From positions 29,692 through 93,691 of the forward strand of contig NZ_QREV01000016.1 of the NCBI RefSeq assembly GCF_003363715.1: a stretch of 64,000 nt of DNA, written 5' to 3'. The position numbers and the translations under genes are program-made. The stretch is from Parabacteroides acidifaciens. GTDB taxonomy: Bacteria; Bacteroidota; Bacteroidia; Bacteroidales; Tannerellaceae. The notes beneath the pieces are model-generated. The model was not told where the DNA came from and did not search any database. It saw only the letters and a program-made list of their open reading frames with translations. Shown here piece after piece: positions 26,284 through 35,353 of this stretch (position 1 is the stretch's first letter; each line of letters opens with the position of its first letter).

Positions 26284-27312
26284 TTACTCCTTAACGATAC
26301 ATTCCACATTATAACCGCCCTTTAGCTTGGCAACATCACTGTTCGTGTCGAGCTTGATGCGCACGGTAACACGCTGTTCAACCTTCACAAAATTGCCGGT
26401 GGCATTGTCGATGGGAATGAGTGAGAAGGCACTGCCAGTAGCATCGGAGATGCGTTCCACCGTACCCGTATATTCCACATCCGGAACGGCGTCAGCTGTA
26501 ATCTCCACCTTATTGCCCACCTTGATGTGAGGCAACTGGCTTTCCTTATAGTTCGCCTCAATCCAACGTTCATCCTTGTCAACGATACTCACCAGTGTCT
26601 GCCCCGGATTGACAAGCTGTCCTACATGAATGTCCTTCGTGCCGACAGTACCGTCGCAGGTGGCAATGATGTAGCAATAAGAAAGATTAAGGCGGGCGAG
26701 GTCGACAGCACGACGAGCCAGTTCTATGCCCTGCTCCGAAGCAGAAAGATGATGTCCCTGCTCGGCTACAACAGCCGACTGCATCTGGCGTGAACGAACT
26801 GCCTGTTCATAGGCTGCCTTGGCACTCAGATAACCCGTATGTACTTTATCATACTGTTGTTGGGTGACGGCATCTTGGCTGAGGAGGTTCTTGAAACGGT
26901 TATCCTCACGCATGGCATTCTCCATCTGCGCACGTGCCGATTCGATGCCTGCCTCGGTAACGGTCATGCTTGTCTTGGTGGTAACGATGCTGCTTGCCGT
27001 TCCCTTCGAGCCCTGTTCGGCACGGATAAGGTCTGTTTCGGCTTGAGCCAGCCGCAAGCGAAATTCAGCATCCTCAATGATGACGAGTGTGTCCCCCTTT
27101 TTTACCTGCTGAAAATCGGTAAAGCGTACTTCACGGATGAAGCCTTGTACACGGCTGCTTTGAGGCACGACATTCTGACGAACACGGGCATTGTCGGTAA
27201 ATTCTCCACTGCCGAAGTGTATGAACTGACTTGCCACATAAACAGCTCCGCCCAAAAGGCAAAGCACGATGAGCGCATTATATATATAAGTGCATATTTT
27301 GTTCTTTTCCAT
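26284..27312 (-). CDS. HlyD/EmrA-family periplasmic adaptor
   Basis: Membrane-fusion protein linking the inner-membrane pump to the outer-membrane channel. The 342-residue protein has a short cytoplasmic start, one transmembrane helix (about 10-28), then the barrel-sandwich half-motif TDNARVRQNVVPQSSRVQGF with VKKGDTLVIIED (about 70-81), a coiled-coil hairpin (about 83-200), and the second half-motif GTVGTKDIHVGQLVNPGQTL. The final beta domain ends GGYNVECIVKE. This order is typical of EmrA/HlyD_D23 adaptors. It starts 2 bp after the TolC gene stop and ends 6 bp before the MFS gene, so all three are co-transcribed. Confidence 0.9.
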   Translation of the reverse strand: MEKNKICTYIYNALIVLCLLGGAVYVASQFIHFGSGEFTDNARVRQNVVPQSSRVQGFIREVRFTDFQQVKKGDTLVIIEDAEFRLRLAQAETDLIRAEQGSKGTASSIVTTKTSMTVTEAGIESARAQMENAMREDNRFKNLLSQDAVTQQQYDKVHTGYLSAKAAYEQAVRSRQMQSAVVAEQGHHLSASEQGIELARRAVDLARLNLSYCYIIATCDGTVGTKDIHVGQLVNPGQTLVSIVDKDERWIEANYKESQLPHIKVGNKVEITADAVPDVEYTGTVERISDATGSAFSLIPIDNATGNFVKVEQRVTVRIKLDTNSDVAKLKGGYNVECIVKE

Positions 27313-27314
27313 TA

Positions 27315-28709
27315 TTATAAAGTATTTGTTACGTATTTGAGTTTATAGAAATTATAAAGCATACCGATGCGGGCATTGACCAGTGCCATTTCGGCAGAGA
27401 GTTTCATGTTAGAGGCATCAACCATATCAGTAAGGAGCGCAAGGTCATTCTGATAACGATTTTGCACCACGGAGTAGTTCTGATTGGCAAGTTCCACCTG
27501 CTTCTGCTGCGTCTTCACCTCGGTGTAGGATGTCAGAAGGTTGGTGTAGCTTGCCTGTACACCATTATCCACTCCCTCATGCGCCAAGGCGAGTGCTTCC
27601 TGCGACTGCTGATGCTCTATACGCGCCTTGCGGATGTGGTGTTTGTTCTTCCAAAGATTGCCAAGTTTGAATTTTACGCCTATCCCGACGAACCACACGT
27701 TTACATTACAATCTTTCGGGATGAGGTCTTGCGTATATGGACCAAAGAACTGATTCTCTGCCACAACAGCTACCGAAGGCAATGATTCCGCTTTTGCCTG
27801 CTTCACTTTCTGCTCCGCAAGATTTGTGGCAACTGTTGCCTGACGGATGCCAAAGTTGTTGTCCGCTGCTGTCTGCTGCCATATATCTTGAGCAGCGATT
27901 GCCGAGATTGCATTTATTTCTGTGTCAAGTTCATTCTTATCGGGTACTATAACCGTCTGCTCCGGTAAATGAAGTGTTGTCATCAACTGATAGTTGATGA
28001 CAGTAGAAGCATCGGTAAGCTTTGTCAAAGTGAGTTCAAGCCCCTGCAGCTGAAATTCATAGCGAGTGATGTCGTTCTGCAAGACGGTGCCTTGCTCACG
28101 ACGGGCTTTCATTTGCTCAATCTCCTTCTGCGTCAGTGCGATATTCTGGCGAACCACTTCTATCTGATTGTTCAGCTTGCAGAGGTCAAGGTAGTAACCC
28201 GTCAACAAGAAGCGTACCTCCTGGCGGTTCTTCTCGACATCGAGTTCTGCCATTTCCTTGCCCAGTTCCGCCATGCGGATACCCGAACGGATAGCACCAC
28301 CCGCATATACGACCTGCGACACTTGAGCTGTAAAACTGTTTCCCCAGTGGGGAGTGTCCTGTTTGCCGTTTGCCACGGGAACAACTCCCACACCCGGCAC
28401 GATGTAATCAGTCGTCCCATTGGTCGAAAAGCCTCGCGACAGCATGAATGCATTGCCCGTATAACTGCCCTGAAGGCTCAAATCCACACTCGGCAGCAAA
28501 GCCGATTTGGCTGCTGCCACCCCTTCATCGGCTGCCCGCAGAGCTACCTCACTCACTCTCACCTTTTGACTCTGCTGGTCAGCAAGGTTGTAAAGTGTTG
28601 TGAGTGTCATTGACTGCACAGCCCTATCTTGCGCACATATAGGCACAAAAAAAGTCCCTTTGGCCATCAGAGCGACAGCCAAAGCAGAATAAACCATAAG
28701 TTTGTTCAT
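27315..28709 (-). CDS. TolC-family outer-membrane efflux channel
   Basis: Outer-membrane tunnel protein of 464 residues. A signal peptide (about 1-26, ending PICAQ) is followed by two structurally repeated helical halves characteristic of TolC/OEP proteins (about 35-240 and 255-455), rich in Ala, Gln and Leu, for example the RRQEVRFLLTGYYLDLCKLN-like helix in the first half and LANQNYSVVQNRYQNDL in the second. It is the first gene of the tripartite efflux operon with HlyD and MFS partners. No transcriptional regulator gene adjoins it. A distant -7-like TAAGTTTG with ATTG 19 bp upstream (28995-28965) might be its promoter but would give a leader of about 250 nt. Confidence 0.9.
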   Translation of the reverse strand: MNKLMVYSALAVALMAKGTFFVPICAQDRAVQSMTLTTLYNLADQQSQKVRVSEVALRAADEGVAAAKSALLPSVDLSLQGSYTGNAFMLSRGFSTNGTTDYIVPGVGVVPVANGKQDTPHWGNSFTAQVSQVVYAGGAIRSGIRMAELGKEMAELDVEKNRQEVRFLLTGYYLDLCKLNNQIEVVRQNIALTQKEIEQMKARREQGTVLQNDITRYEFQLQGLELTLTKLTDASTVINYQLMTTLHLPEQTVIVPDKNELDTEINAISAIAAQDIWQQTAADNNFGIRQATVATNLAEQKVKQAKAESLPSVAVVAENQFFGPYTQDLIPKDCNVNVWFVGIGVKFKLGNLWKNKHHIRKARIEHQQSQEALALAHEGVDNGVQASYTNLLTSYTEVKTQQKQVELANQNYSVVQNRYQNDLALLTDMVDASNMKLSAEMALVNARIGMLYNFYKLKYVTNTL

Positions 28710-29141
28710 GAAATAAAAATAGATGTATTGTTGTTCATTATTTTCCCTTTAACTGTTAACCTTTATCATTCCCTTGGAAATGCTAATAATGAACTTAAGA
28801 GTTCGGACAGCATTACATCTGCCACAATGCTCTACAAACAGTCTCATCAGGGAATACAAAAAGATGAGAAACCGAATATCAAGCACTATTGATTAAGAAG
28901 TCCGGCGCGAATTTACAAATAAAAATTCAAAATAGGATTGAGGAAGTCGGAATAATTGTATATACAAACTTAAAATAGGAATAGGATGTATCAATATAAT
29001 TTTCATGTAATGTTTTGTTCTTATTATTTTAAAAAAGTGGTTTTTCTTGTGAGTACTTTTCTTTTCCCGTTCGTTGTATAAATGTAAGAACCAAGTTAAC
29101 CATGTGTCGACTTTGTATCTGCGTCTAATAAATAAGTAAAA
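28710..29141. other. Intergenic region between efflux operon and PUL
   Basis: 432 bp between divergent genes. I see no convincing gene. Just before fecR there is CGACTTTGTATCTGCGTCTA followed by ATAAATAAG, whose CGTC-like core resembles ECF -10 elements; it may be the sigma-dependent promoter of the PUL but this is tentative. Confidence 0.4.
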
Positions 29142-30122
29142 ATGGAAAACGAACATTCAGAATTAATCATCGGATATCTGCAAGGACGGCTGCACGGTCG
29201 GGACTTAGACAATTTCTATGTCTGGGTGAACGAAAGCGCAGACAACAAAAAGCTGTTTTTCGAAACGAAAGCGCTTTATGAAGCCTGTACGCCATCCCGT
29301 GAAAAATCTGAAATACAAGATAGCTGGCTTCGACTTCTTGAAAAGAGAACGTCACGCCAGCATAAAAAACAATCCTTCTGGCTGCGCATAAGTACTTATG
29401 CGGCTGTTGCAATCATTGCAACAGCGATCACTTCATCTTTATTTTTGTGGTCTTCTTCGCAGGAGAAGACTATGGCGACCCGATATATAGGCGGTGACGG
29501 TTTGAATGCGGATGTCGTGGAATTACCGGACGGGTCGCGTGTTTCTTTGGGGTCGCATACCACTTTTTCTTATGATGCTCAGTACGGGAAGTCCCGTCGT
29601 GTTGTCTATCTGGAGGGCGAAGCCTATTTTGAAGTCGCTAAACAGAAGGATAAACCGTTTGTTGTCAAGACAAAGGAACAAGATATAGAAGCGCTCGGAA
29701 CGAAATTTAATGTGACAGCTTATCCTGCTGATTCGCTTTTGACAACGACACTGCTTGAAGGTTCCGTGCGATTGACAACTTCGGCCCTTGCTCAGCAGGC
29801 GGTATTGAAACCGAACGAACAATTTATTTATAATCGGAAAACACAAGCCTTCTCCCTGCAACCTGTAGACGCCAGCCAGTATGTTTCGTGGACAACAGGG
29901 TATTATTATTTTCCTGAACAGAGCTTGCAAGCAATCCTTTACAGGCTAAGCCATGTTTATGGCGTCCAGTTCACGGTCAAGTCTGAAGAACTGAACCATC
30001 GTACGTTTACAGGTACTTTCTATCGTGGGCAGAGCATCAAGGATATAATGGAAATCATCCACCTGTCCATCCCGATCCGCTATAAGATAGACGATCATCA
30101 TGTCACAATATCTGAAATCTAA
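29142..30122 (+). CDS. FecR-family anti-sigma factor (orphan)
   Basis: Inner-membrane regulator that in this family holds an ECF sigma factor inactive until a SusC with an STN domain signals. The 326-residue protein has a short cytoplasmic part, a transmembrane helix (about 85-106, YAAVAIIATAITSSLFLW), the FecR core with DVVELPDGSRVSLGSHTTF (about 125-143), RVVYLEGEAYFEVAKQKDKP and EALGTKFNVTAYP (about 183-195), and a C-terminal DUF4974 domain ending YKIDDHHVTISEI. Unlike the FecR genes at 45948 and 56149, no sigma gene lies upstream; the neighbour is an efflux operon on the other strand. The cognate sigma factor must be elsewhere or has been lost. An STN-type susC follows 156 bp downstream. 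Confidence 0.92.
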   Translation: MENEHSELIIGYLQGRLHGRDLDNFYVWVNESADNKKLFFETKALYEACTPSREKSEIQDSWLRLLEKRTSRQHKKQSFWLRISTYAAVAIIATAITSSLFLWSSSQEKTMATRYIGGDGLNADVVELPDGSRVSLGSHTTFSYDAQYGKSRRVVYLEGEAYFEVAKQKDKPFVVKTKEQDIEALGTKFNVTAYPADSLLTTTLLEGSVRLTTSALAQQAVLKPNEQFIYNRKTQAFSLQPVDASQYVSWTTGYYYFPEQSLQAILYRLSHVYGVQFTVKSEELNHRTFTGTFYRGQSIKDIMEIIHLSIPIRYKIDDHHVTISEI

Positions 30123-30178
30123 ATAAAAACAATTGCTAATCTTAGAAAAAATGAACACCAGTTAGTCTTAAACAAAAA

Positions 30179-30210
30179 AGAAGAGAAAATCTTGCCGGAT
30201 CTTCTCTTCT
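30179..30210. promoter_or_regulatory. Hairpin between fecR and susC
   Basis: AGAAGAGAAAATC (30179-30191) pairs with GATCTTCTCTTCT (30198-30210), 13 bp with one mismatch, loop TTGCCG. There is no T tract on the plus strand, while the minus strand reads into TTTTTTG. It may attenuate or stabilise the fecR-susC transcript. Confidence 0.5.
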
Positions 30211-30278
30211 AAAAGTGTGAATCAATTAAACTCCCATTGCCGTGGGAATATGTTTAATCTTAACAAACATTCAAAAAT

Positions 30279-33200
30279 ATGAATAATCAACGTATAGTTG
30301 TTTCTCTTAATCTGAAAAGAACTATAAAAATCATGAAATTAACCGTGTTAATGCTGGCACTTTGTCTGTCGAGCGTGGTTGCTTCCACCTATGCACAAAC
30401 TGCCACCCTAAATGTTTCAGCTAAGAATGAGACATTGGAAAAAGTGTTGAAACAGATTGAAAAGCAGTCCGAGTTCCTGTTTTTCTATAATCTGGAAGAG
30501 ATCAATAAGAATGAAAAGATTTCTATTAATGAAAAGAACGCTAACATTCAGACTGTATTGGATGCTATTGCCGCCAAAACGGGTTTGAAATACACAATTA
30601 AGGACCGTCACATTGTCCTGACTTCCGAAACGGCTCCGGCTTCTGCCGCTTCTGCACAGCAGGATCGCAAAGTGACCGGTACTGTAAGCGATGCGTTCGG
30701 TCCTGTTGCCGGTGCAAACGTTGTCCAGAAAGGTACGACTAACGGTACGACTACCGATATAGACGGTAACTTCTCCATTGAAGTTTCAGCCAACGCTACT
30801 TTGCAGATTTCTTTTATCGGATATATTCCGCAGGAAGTAGCTGTAAAGAATCAAAGCGTGATCAACGTTCTGTTGAAGGAAGATACGCAGGCATTGGAAG
30901 AGGTTGTTGTTGTCGGTTATGGTACGATGAAGAAGAAAGACTTGACCGGTGCTGTTGCTTCCGTTAAGATGGATGATACGCCAGTTGGTACTGTTTCTAC
31001 TGTCAGCCATGCATTGGCTGGTAAGGCAGCCGGCTTGCAGGTAAGCACGATCAGTGCACAGCCGGGCGGTCAGTCTACTTTCCGCGTTCGTGGTGCCGCT
31101 TCTTCCGATAAGGCAGGTAACGATCCGTTGATCATTATCGACGGTTTCCCGGTAAGCGCACCGGATGGTTTGAGTAGCGGTAACCAGTATAAAGATGGAA
31201 ACAAAGATAACATCCTGGGTTCTATCAACCCGAACGATATCGAATCAATCGAAGTCTTGAAGGATGCAAGTTCTACGGCTATCTACGGTGCGCGTGCCGG
31301 TAATGGTGTGATCATTGTAACGACAAAGCGCGGTAAGAGCGGTGCTGCCAAAGTACAGTACTCAGGTTCTGTTTCCGTACAGGACATCGCTAAGTCTTAT
31401 GAAATGCTGGATGCTTCCGAATTTATGAAGGCTACCAATGACTATAACCGTGAATTGTGGTTGCGTACGAATAAGGTGGGCATTTATGGTGGAAAGTCTG
31501 AATCGGAGATTGGAACTTCTTTTGTTCCGACTTATACAGACGCGCAGATTGCTAATCCGGCAAACAATACAAACTGGTTTGATGAAATTTCCCGTTTAGG
31601 TTTCCAGACTTCTCACAACTTGTCTGTTACCGGTGGTAACGACAATACGAAATATTTGGTTTCCGGCAATTATTTCAAACAAGACGGTGTAATCAAAAAT
31701 AATGCGATGGAACGCTATTCTGCTCGTGTTAATTTGGACCAGAAATTGAGTAAATATGTGAAGATGGGTGTAAACTTGAATGTTTCACGTAATGAGTATG
31801 ATAACATTCCTTTAGGAGACGGACAGAATGAAAACTCGGGTATCCTGGTTTCTGCTGCCCAGTTCAATCCGGCTCTGCCAATCCGTGATGAGAATGGTGA
31901 TTTCTCCATGAACTCGGATGCCTCTTTCCTTCCGAACCCAGTATCTCTGCTGGATATTACAGACAAGACAACGAAAGAACGTCTGTTAGGAAACGTCTTC
32001 TTTGAAGTTCGTCCGATCCAGGATTTGCTGCTGAAAGCAAATTTCGGTATCGACCGTAACTATCAGAAACGTAAACAGTATATGCCGACTACCACTTTAT
32101 ATGGAGCTCGTGAAAATGGTTCTGCTTATGTGGCTCAGGCTGATAACTCCGACTACTTGATGGAATTGACGGCAAGCTATACAAAGCAGATCGGCGATCA
32201 TAACTTTGGCGTATTGGCAGGCCATTCCTATCAATTGTTTACATATGAAATGCTGTCAGGTAAAAGTAATGACTTTATTACAGATGGTTTCTTATATAAC
32301 AACTTAGGAGCAGGTAATGCAAAACGTCCGACTGTCGGTTCAAGCGCAACGAAATCTCGTATGGCTTCTTTCTTCGGTCGTGTGAATTATTCATTTAAGG
32401 ATCGTTATCTGTTAACAGCTACTATCCGTACGGACGGTTCTTCAAACTTTGCAGAGGGAAACCGTTGGGGTGTTTTTCCGTCAGTTGCTGCCGGCTGGAG
32501 ATTCCTGGAAGAAGATTTTATGGCTCCGTTGAAAAGTGTTTTGTCTAACGGTAAGTTGCGCTTAAGCTATGGTGAAACCGGTAACTCTAATGTGGGTGAT
32601 GTTGCATATAGTTATTACAAATTGGGAGAACGCAACAATATCTTCGGTGGCTCCATGATTAACGGTGTTTATCTGGATCAGCTGGGTAACAATGCTTTGA
32701 CTTGGGAAACATCACGTGAATGGAATGTCGGTTTAGATTTGGGCTTCCTGGACGGACGCATCAATGTAACGGCTGAGTATTATCATAAAAATATTTCTGA
32801 CTTGCTGAATGAGCGTAAACTTCTTTCTTATAATGAAGTAAACAAGATTATTGCTAACGTAGGTAAGACACAGAGCCAGGGTTTTGAGTTGACAATCAAC
32901 ACGACTAACATTCGCAACAAAGATTTTGAATGGACTTCTGACTTGACATTCTCTTTGTATCGTGATAAGTGGAAAGAACGTGATCCGAACTGGAAGCCGA
33001 GTGCTTATGATGAATATAATGGCTGGATGCGTTATTATTCCGGTTATTTGTCTGATGGTCTGGTTCAGCCGGGTGAAACAATCGATCATATGCCAGGTGC
33101 ACTGCCAGGACAGGTAAAGATCAAAGATATCGATGGGTATGTATATGAAGCTGATGGTTCTATCAAGGTTGACAAACATGGTATTCCGATGAAGACCGGC

Positions 33201-33758
33201 AAACCTGACGGCAAACTGGACGATGCGGATAAAGTAATTTATGGCTCTGCAGACCCGGGTTATCTGTTCGGTTTTAACAATACTTTCCGTTATAAACACT
33301 TTGATTTTAATATCTATTTCTACGGACAGTTTGATAAATTATCTGCCGGTAGCTACAAAAAAACTTGGGTTAGCAATAACGTAAATGACTTGCGCCGTGG
33401 TTATAACCAGCCGACTTCTGTCAGTGATGTTTGGTCATCGGTAAATACAAGCGGAACGCTGCCCGGTTATTTCCAGACAGAGAGCGCTTATGGAACAGGT
33501 GACTATTATTACGAAAAGACTTGGTTCATCCGTTGCCGTAATATTACGTTAGGATATAACATTCCGATAAAGACCAGCAAACATATTTTGTCAAACGTAC
33601 GTGTGTACTTCGATGTAAACAACCCGTTTATTATCACTCCGTATACAGGTCTTGACCCTGAAACAGATATCTCAAGTGCCAACAGCACTCCGTCACAGTT
33701 GCAGTGGGCTTATCCGAATGTTCGTACATATAGTTTCGGTTTGGATATCACATTCTAA
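30279..33758 (+). CDS. SusC/RagA-family TonB-dependent transducer with STN domain
   Basis: Outer-membrane importer and signal transducer of 1159 residues. An extended signal peptide (about 1-40, ending STYAQ) precedes an STN domain (about 42-110, with LEKVLKQIEKQSEFLFFYN and VLDAIAAKTGLKYTI), which in this family contacts FecR. Then follow the carboxypeptidase-regulatory-like domain (about 125-205), VVVGYGTMKKKDLTGAV, the plug (PLIIIDGFPVS, EVLKDASSTAIYGARAGNGV) and the barrel, ending YSFGLDITF. An internal ATG at 30333 could serve as an alternative start but the longer leader is usual for STN-type SusC. It follows fecR and pairs with the susD 34 bp downstream, as the transporter of the GH16/GH89/GH31 PUL. 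Confidence 0.95.
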   Translation: MNNQRIVVSLNLKRTIKIMKLTVLMLALCLSSVVASTYAQTATLNVSAKNETLEKVLKQIEKQSEFLFFYNLEEINKNEKISINEKNANIQTVLDAIAAKTGLKYTIKDRHIVLTSETAPASAASAQQDRKVTGTVSDAFGPVAGANVVQKGTTNGTTTDIDGNFSIEVSANATLQISFIGYIPQEVAVKNQSVINVLLKEDTQALEEVVVVGYGTMKKKDLTGAVASVKMDDTPVGTVSTVSHALAGKAAGLQVSTISAQPGGQSTFRVRGAASSDKAGNDPLIIIDGFPVSAPDGLSSGNQYKDGNKDNILGSINPNDIESIEVLKDASSTAIYGARAGNGVIIVTTKRGKSGAAKVQYSGSVSVQDIAKSYEMLDASEFMKATNDYNRELWLRTNKVGIYGGKSESEIGTSFVPTYTDAQIANPANNTNWFDEISRLGFQTSHNLSVTGGNDNTKYLVSGNYFKQDGVIKNNAMERYSARVNLDQKLSKYVKMGVNLNVSRNEYDNIPLGDGQNENSGILVSAAQFNPALPIRDENGDFSMNSDASFLPNPVSLLDITDKTTKERLLGNVFFEVRPIQDLLLKANFGIDRNYQKRKQYMPTTTLYGARENGSAYVAQADNSDYLMELTASYTKQIGDHNFGVLAGHSYQLFTYEMLSGKSNDFITDGFLYNNLGAGNAKRPTVGSSATKSRMASFFGRVNYSFKDRYLLTATIRTDGSSNFAEGNRWGVFPSVAAGWRFLEEDFMAPLKSVLSNGKLRLSYGETGNSNVGDVAYSYYKLGERNNIFGGSMINGVYLDQLGNNALTWETSREWNVGLDLGFLDGRINVTAEYYHKNISDLLNERKLLSYNEVNKIIANVGKTQSQGFELTINTTNIRNKDFEWTSDLTFSLYRDKWKERDPNWKPSAYDEYNGWMRYYSGYLSDGLVQPGETIDHMPGALPGQVKIKDIDGYVYEADGSIKVDKHGIPMKTGKPDGKLDDADKVIYGSADPGYLFGFNNTFRYKHFDFNIYFYGQFDKLSAGSYKKTWVSNNVNDLRRGYNQPTSVSDVWSSVNTSGTLPGYFQTESAYGTGDYYYEKTWFIRCRNITLGYNIPIKTSKHILSNVRVYFDVNNPFIITPYTGLDPETDISSANSTPSQLQWAYPNVRTYSFGLDITF

Positions 33759-33792
33759 TAGTATAAACAGATAAAAATATAAAGATAAAGTC

Positions 33793-35265
33793 ATGAAAAA
33801 ATTATTATATACAGTAATGTGCTGTTGCGCATTAGCCTCATGTACTAATTTGGATTCGGAGAGATACGATGCTATCAATCCGGACTTTTTCCCAACAAAT
33901 GAGAAAGATGCGGAAGCACTTGTTGTTGGAGGCGTCTATGCTCCTTTCCGTAGTGCGGAATATAGCGGTGTGTTCAGTACGGCTCACAGTTTCCAGGTTA
34001 TTGGAGATATGTCAACCGATATTGCTGTCTGCTGTTGGGTAAATGATAGCTGGATTCCGCTGACAACTCACAATTGGACTCCCAACCATTCTTATACGAC
34101 TATCAACTATACGGATTATGCGAAATATTTGGGAACAATGACGCTGACATTGGATCGTATTTCGAATGTGGAAATGGACGATGCAAAGAAGGCCTTGTTA
34201 GTTGCTGAAACTCATATGGGACGTGGTTGGTTAGCTTTCATGTTGTATGATTTCTATGGTCCGATTCCAATTCCTACATTGGAAGATTTACAGAACCCAT
34301 TGGATGAGATCATAGAACCGAGAGCAACTCAGGAAGAAATGACAAACTTCATCGAAACAGAATTGACAGAATCATTGAAAGGCCTGCCGACTCGTACAAC
34401 AGAGTTCGGGCGTTTCGATAAAGGTTTGGCATATACGGTCTTGATGAAGTATTATATGCATGAGAAGAACTGGGCGAAAGCTGAAGAGTGTGGCCGTGAG
34501 CTGATGAAGGCTGAATATGGTTACGGTTTGATGGATAATTATGCTGATATCTTTACGCTTGAAAATGAAGGAAACAAAGAAATTATCTTTGCTTGCACGG
34601 AAGCGAGAGGTACAAATCTGCAGTTGTGGCATGACCATGCTCTGCCTGGTAACTATCCGACTCAGAATACCTCTATTCAGAAATGGGATGGTTATAAGGT
34701 GCCTTGGCCTTTCTATCATACATTTGAAAAAGGTGATGATCGTCTGACTGTATTGGTTGGCGAATATGTAGGTACTGACGGTGTTCTTTTTAATGAAGAA
34801 TCAGATATTGCTAAACATGGTACTCTTTATTCTGGTGCAGTTCCAGTAAAGTATGGCGAAGATCCCGAATCTACAGGTGACGGTAGTCAGATCGACTTAG
34901 TTGTCTATCGTTATGCAGACGTTTTGACTTTGCTTTCCGAAGCCATTGTTCGTAAAGGGAATGCTGTCACTTCCGAAGCGTTGGATCTGTTGAATCAGGT
35001 TCGTGTTCGTGCTAAACTGAATCCGTATGCAATGGGCGATGTGAAAGGCGTAGATGATTTCCTGCAGAAGGTGTTGGATGAAAGAGGACATGAACTTTGG
35101 TTTGAAGGTGTTCGCCGTTCCGACTTGATCCGTCACGGACAGTTTATCCAGAACGCAAGAGATCGTGGTTGTACGACAACGAAAGACGAGTTCGTTCTCT
35201 TCCCGTTGCCTCAGGCCGTTATCAACGAAGGTAAAGGAAAGATCATTCAGAATCCGGGTTATTAA
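33793..35265 (+). CDS. SusD/RagB-family outer-membrane lipoprotein
   Basis: Surface glycan-binding partner of the preceding SusC, 490 residues. The signal ends in the lipobox ALASC followed by TNLDSERYDAINPDFFP. The SusD fold is indicated by LVVYRYADVLTLLSEAIVRK and LDERGHELWFEGVRRSDLIR near the C-terminus and by the terminal IIQNPGY motif. A strong intrinsic terminator lies 40 bp after the stop, before the enzyme genes, so the susCD messages are expected to be more abundant than the downstream enzymes. Confidence 0.95.
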   Translation: MKKLLYTVMCCCALASCTNLDSERYDAINPDFFPTNEKDAEALVVGGVYAPFRSAEYSGVFSTAHSFQVIGDMSTDIAVCCWVNDSWIPLTTHNWTPNHSYTTINYTDYAKYLGTMTLTLDRISNVEMDDAKKALLVAETHMGRGWLAFMLYDFYGPIPIPTLEDLQNPLDEIIEPRATQEEMTNFIETELTESLKGLPTRTTEFGRFDKGLAYTVLMKYYMHEKNWAKAEECGRELMKAEYGYGLMDNYADIFTLENEGNKEIIFACTEARGTNLQLWHDHALPGNYPTQNTSIQKWDGYKVPWPFYHTFEKGDDRLTVLVGEYVGTDGVLFNEESDIAKHGTLYSGAVPVKYGEDPESTGDGSQIDLVVYRYADVLTLLSEAIVRKGNAVTSEALDLLNQVRVRAKLNPYAMGDVKGVDDFLQKVLDERGHELWFEGVRRSDLIRHGQFIQNARDRGCTTTKDEFVLFPLPQAVINEGKGKIIQNPGY

Positions 35266-35303
35266 TCCGATTCTCTTTGGTGTCTATATTTAATTTTAGG
35301 GAA

Positions 35304-35330
35304 AGGGCCGCTTCATTTGCGGCCTTTTTT
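35304..35330 (+). terminator. Intrinsic terminator after susD, inside the PUL
   Basis: GGCCGC (35306-35311) pairs with GCGGCC (35319-35324) around a 7-nt loop, and the stem is followed by six T. It lies between susD and the GH16 gene and should allow only partial read-through. Confidence 0.8.
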
Positions 35331-35353
35331 CTCTCTGCTAACAAGTAAATATC

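Noticed and set aside
28965..28995. ATTG-N19-TAAGTTTG as the promoter of the efflux operon
   Set aside because: Good element spacing, but it would give a leader of about 250 nt without visible structure, so I did not list it as a feature.
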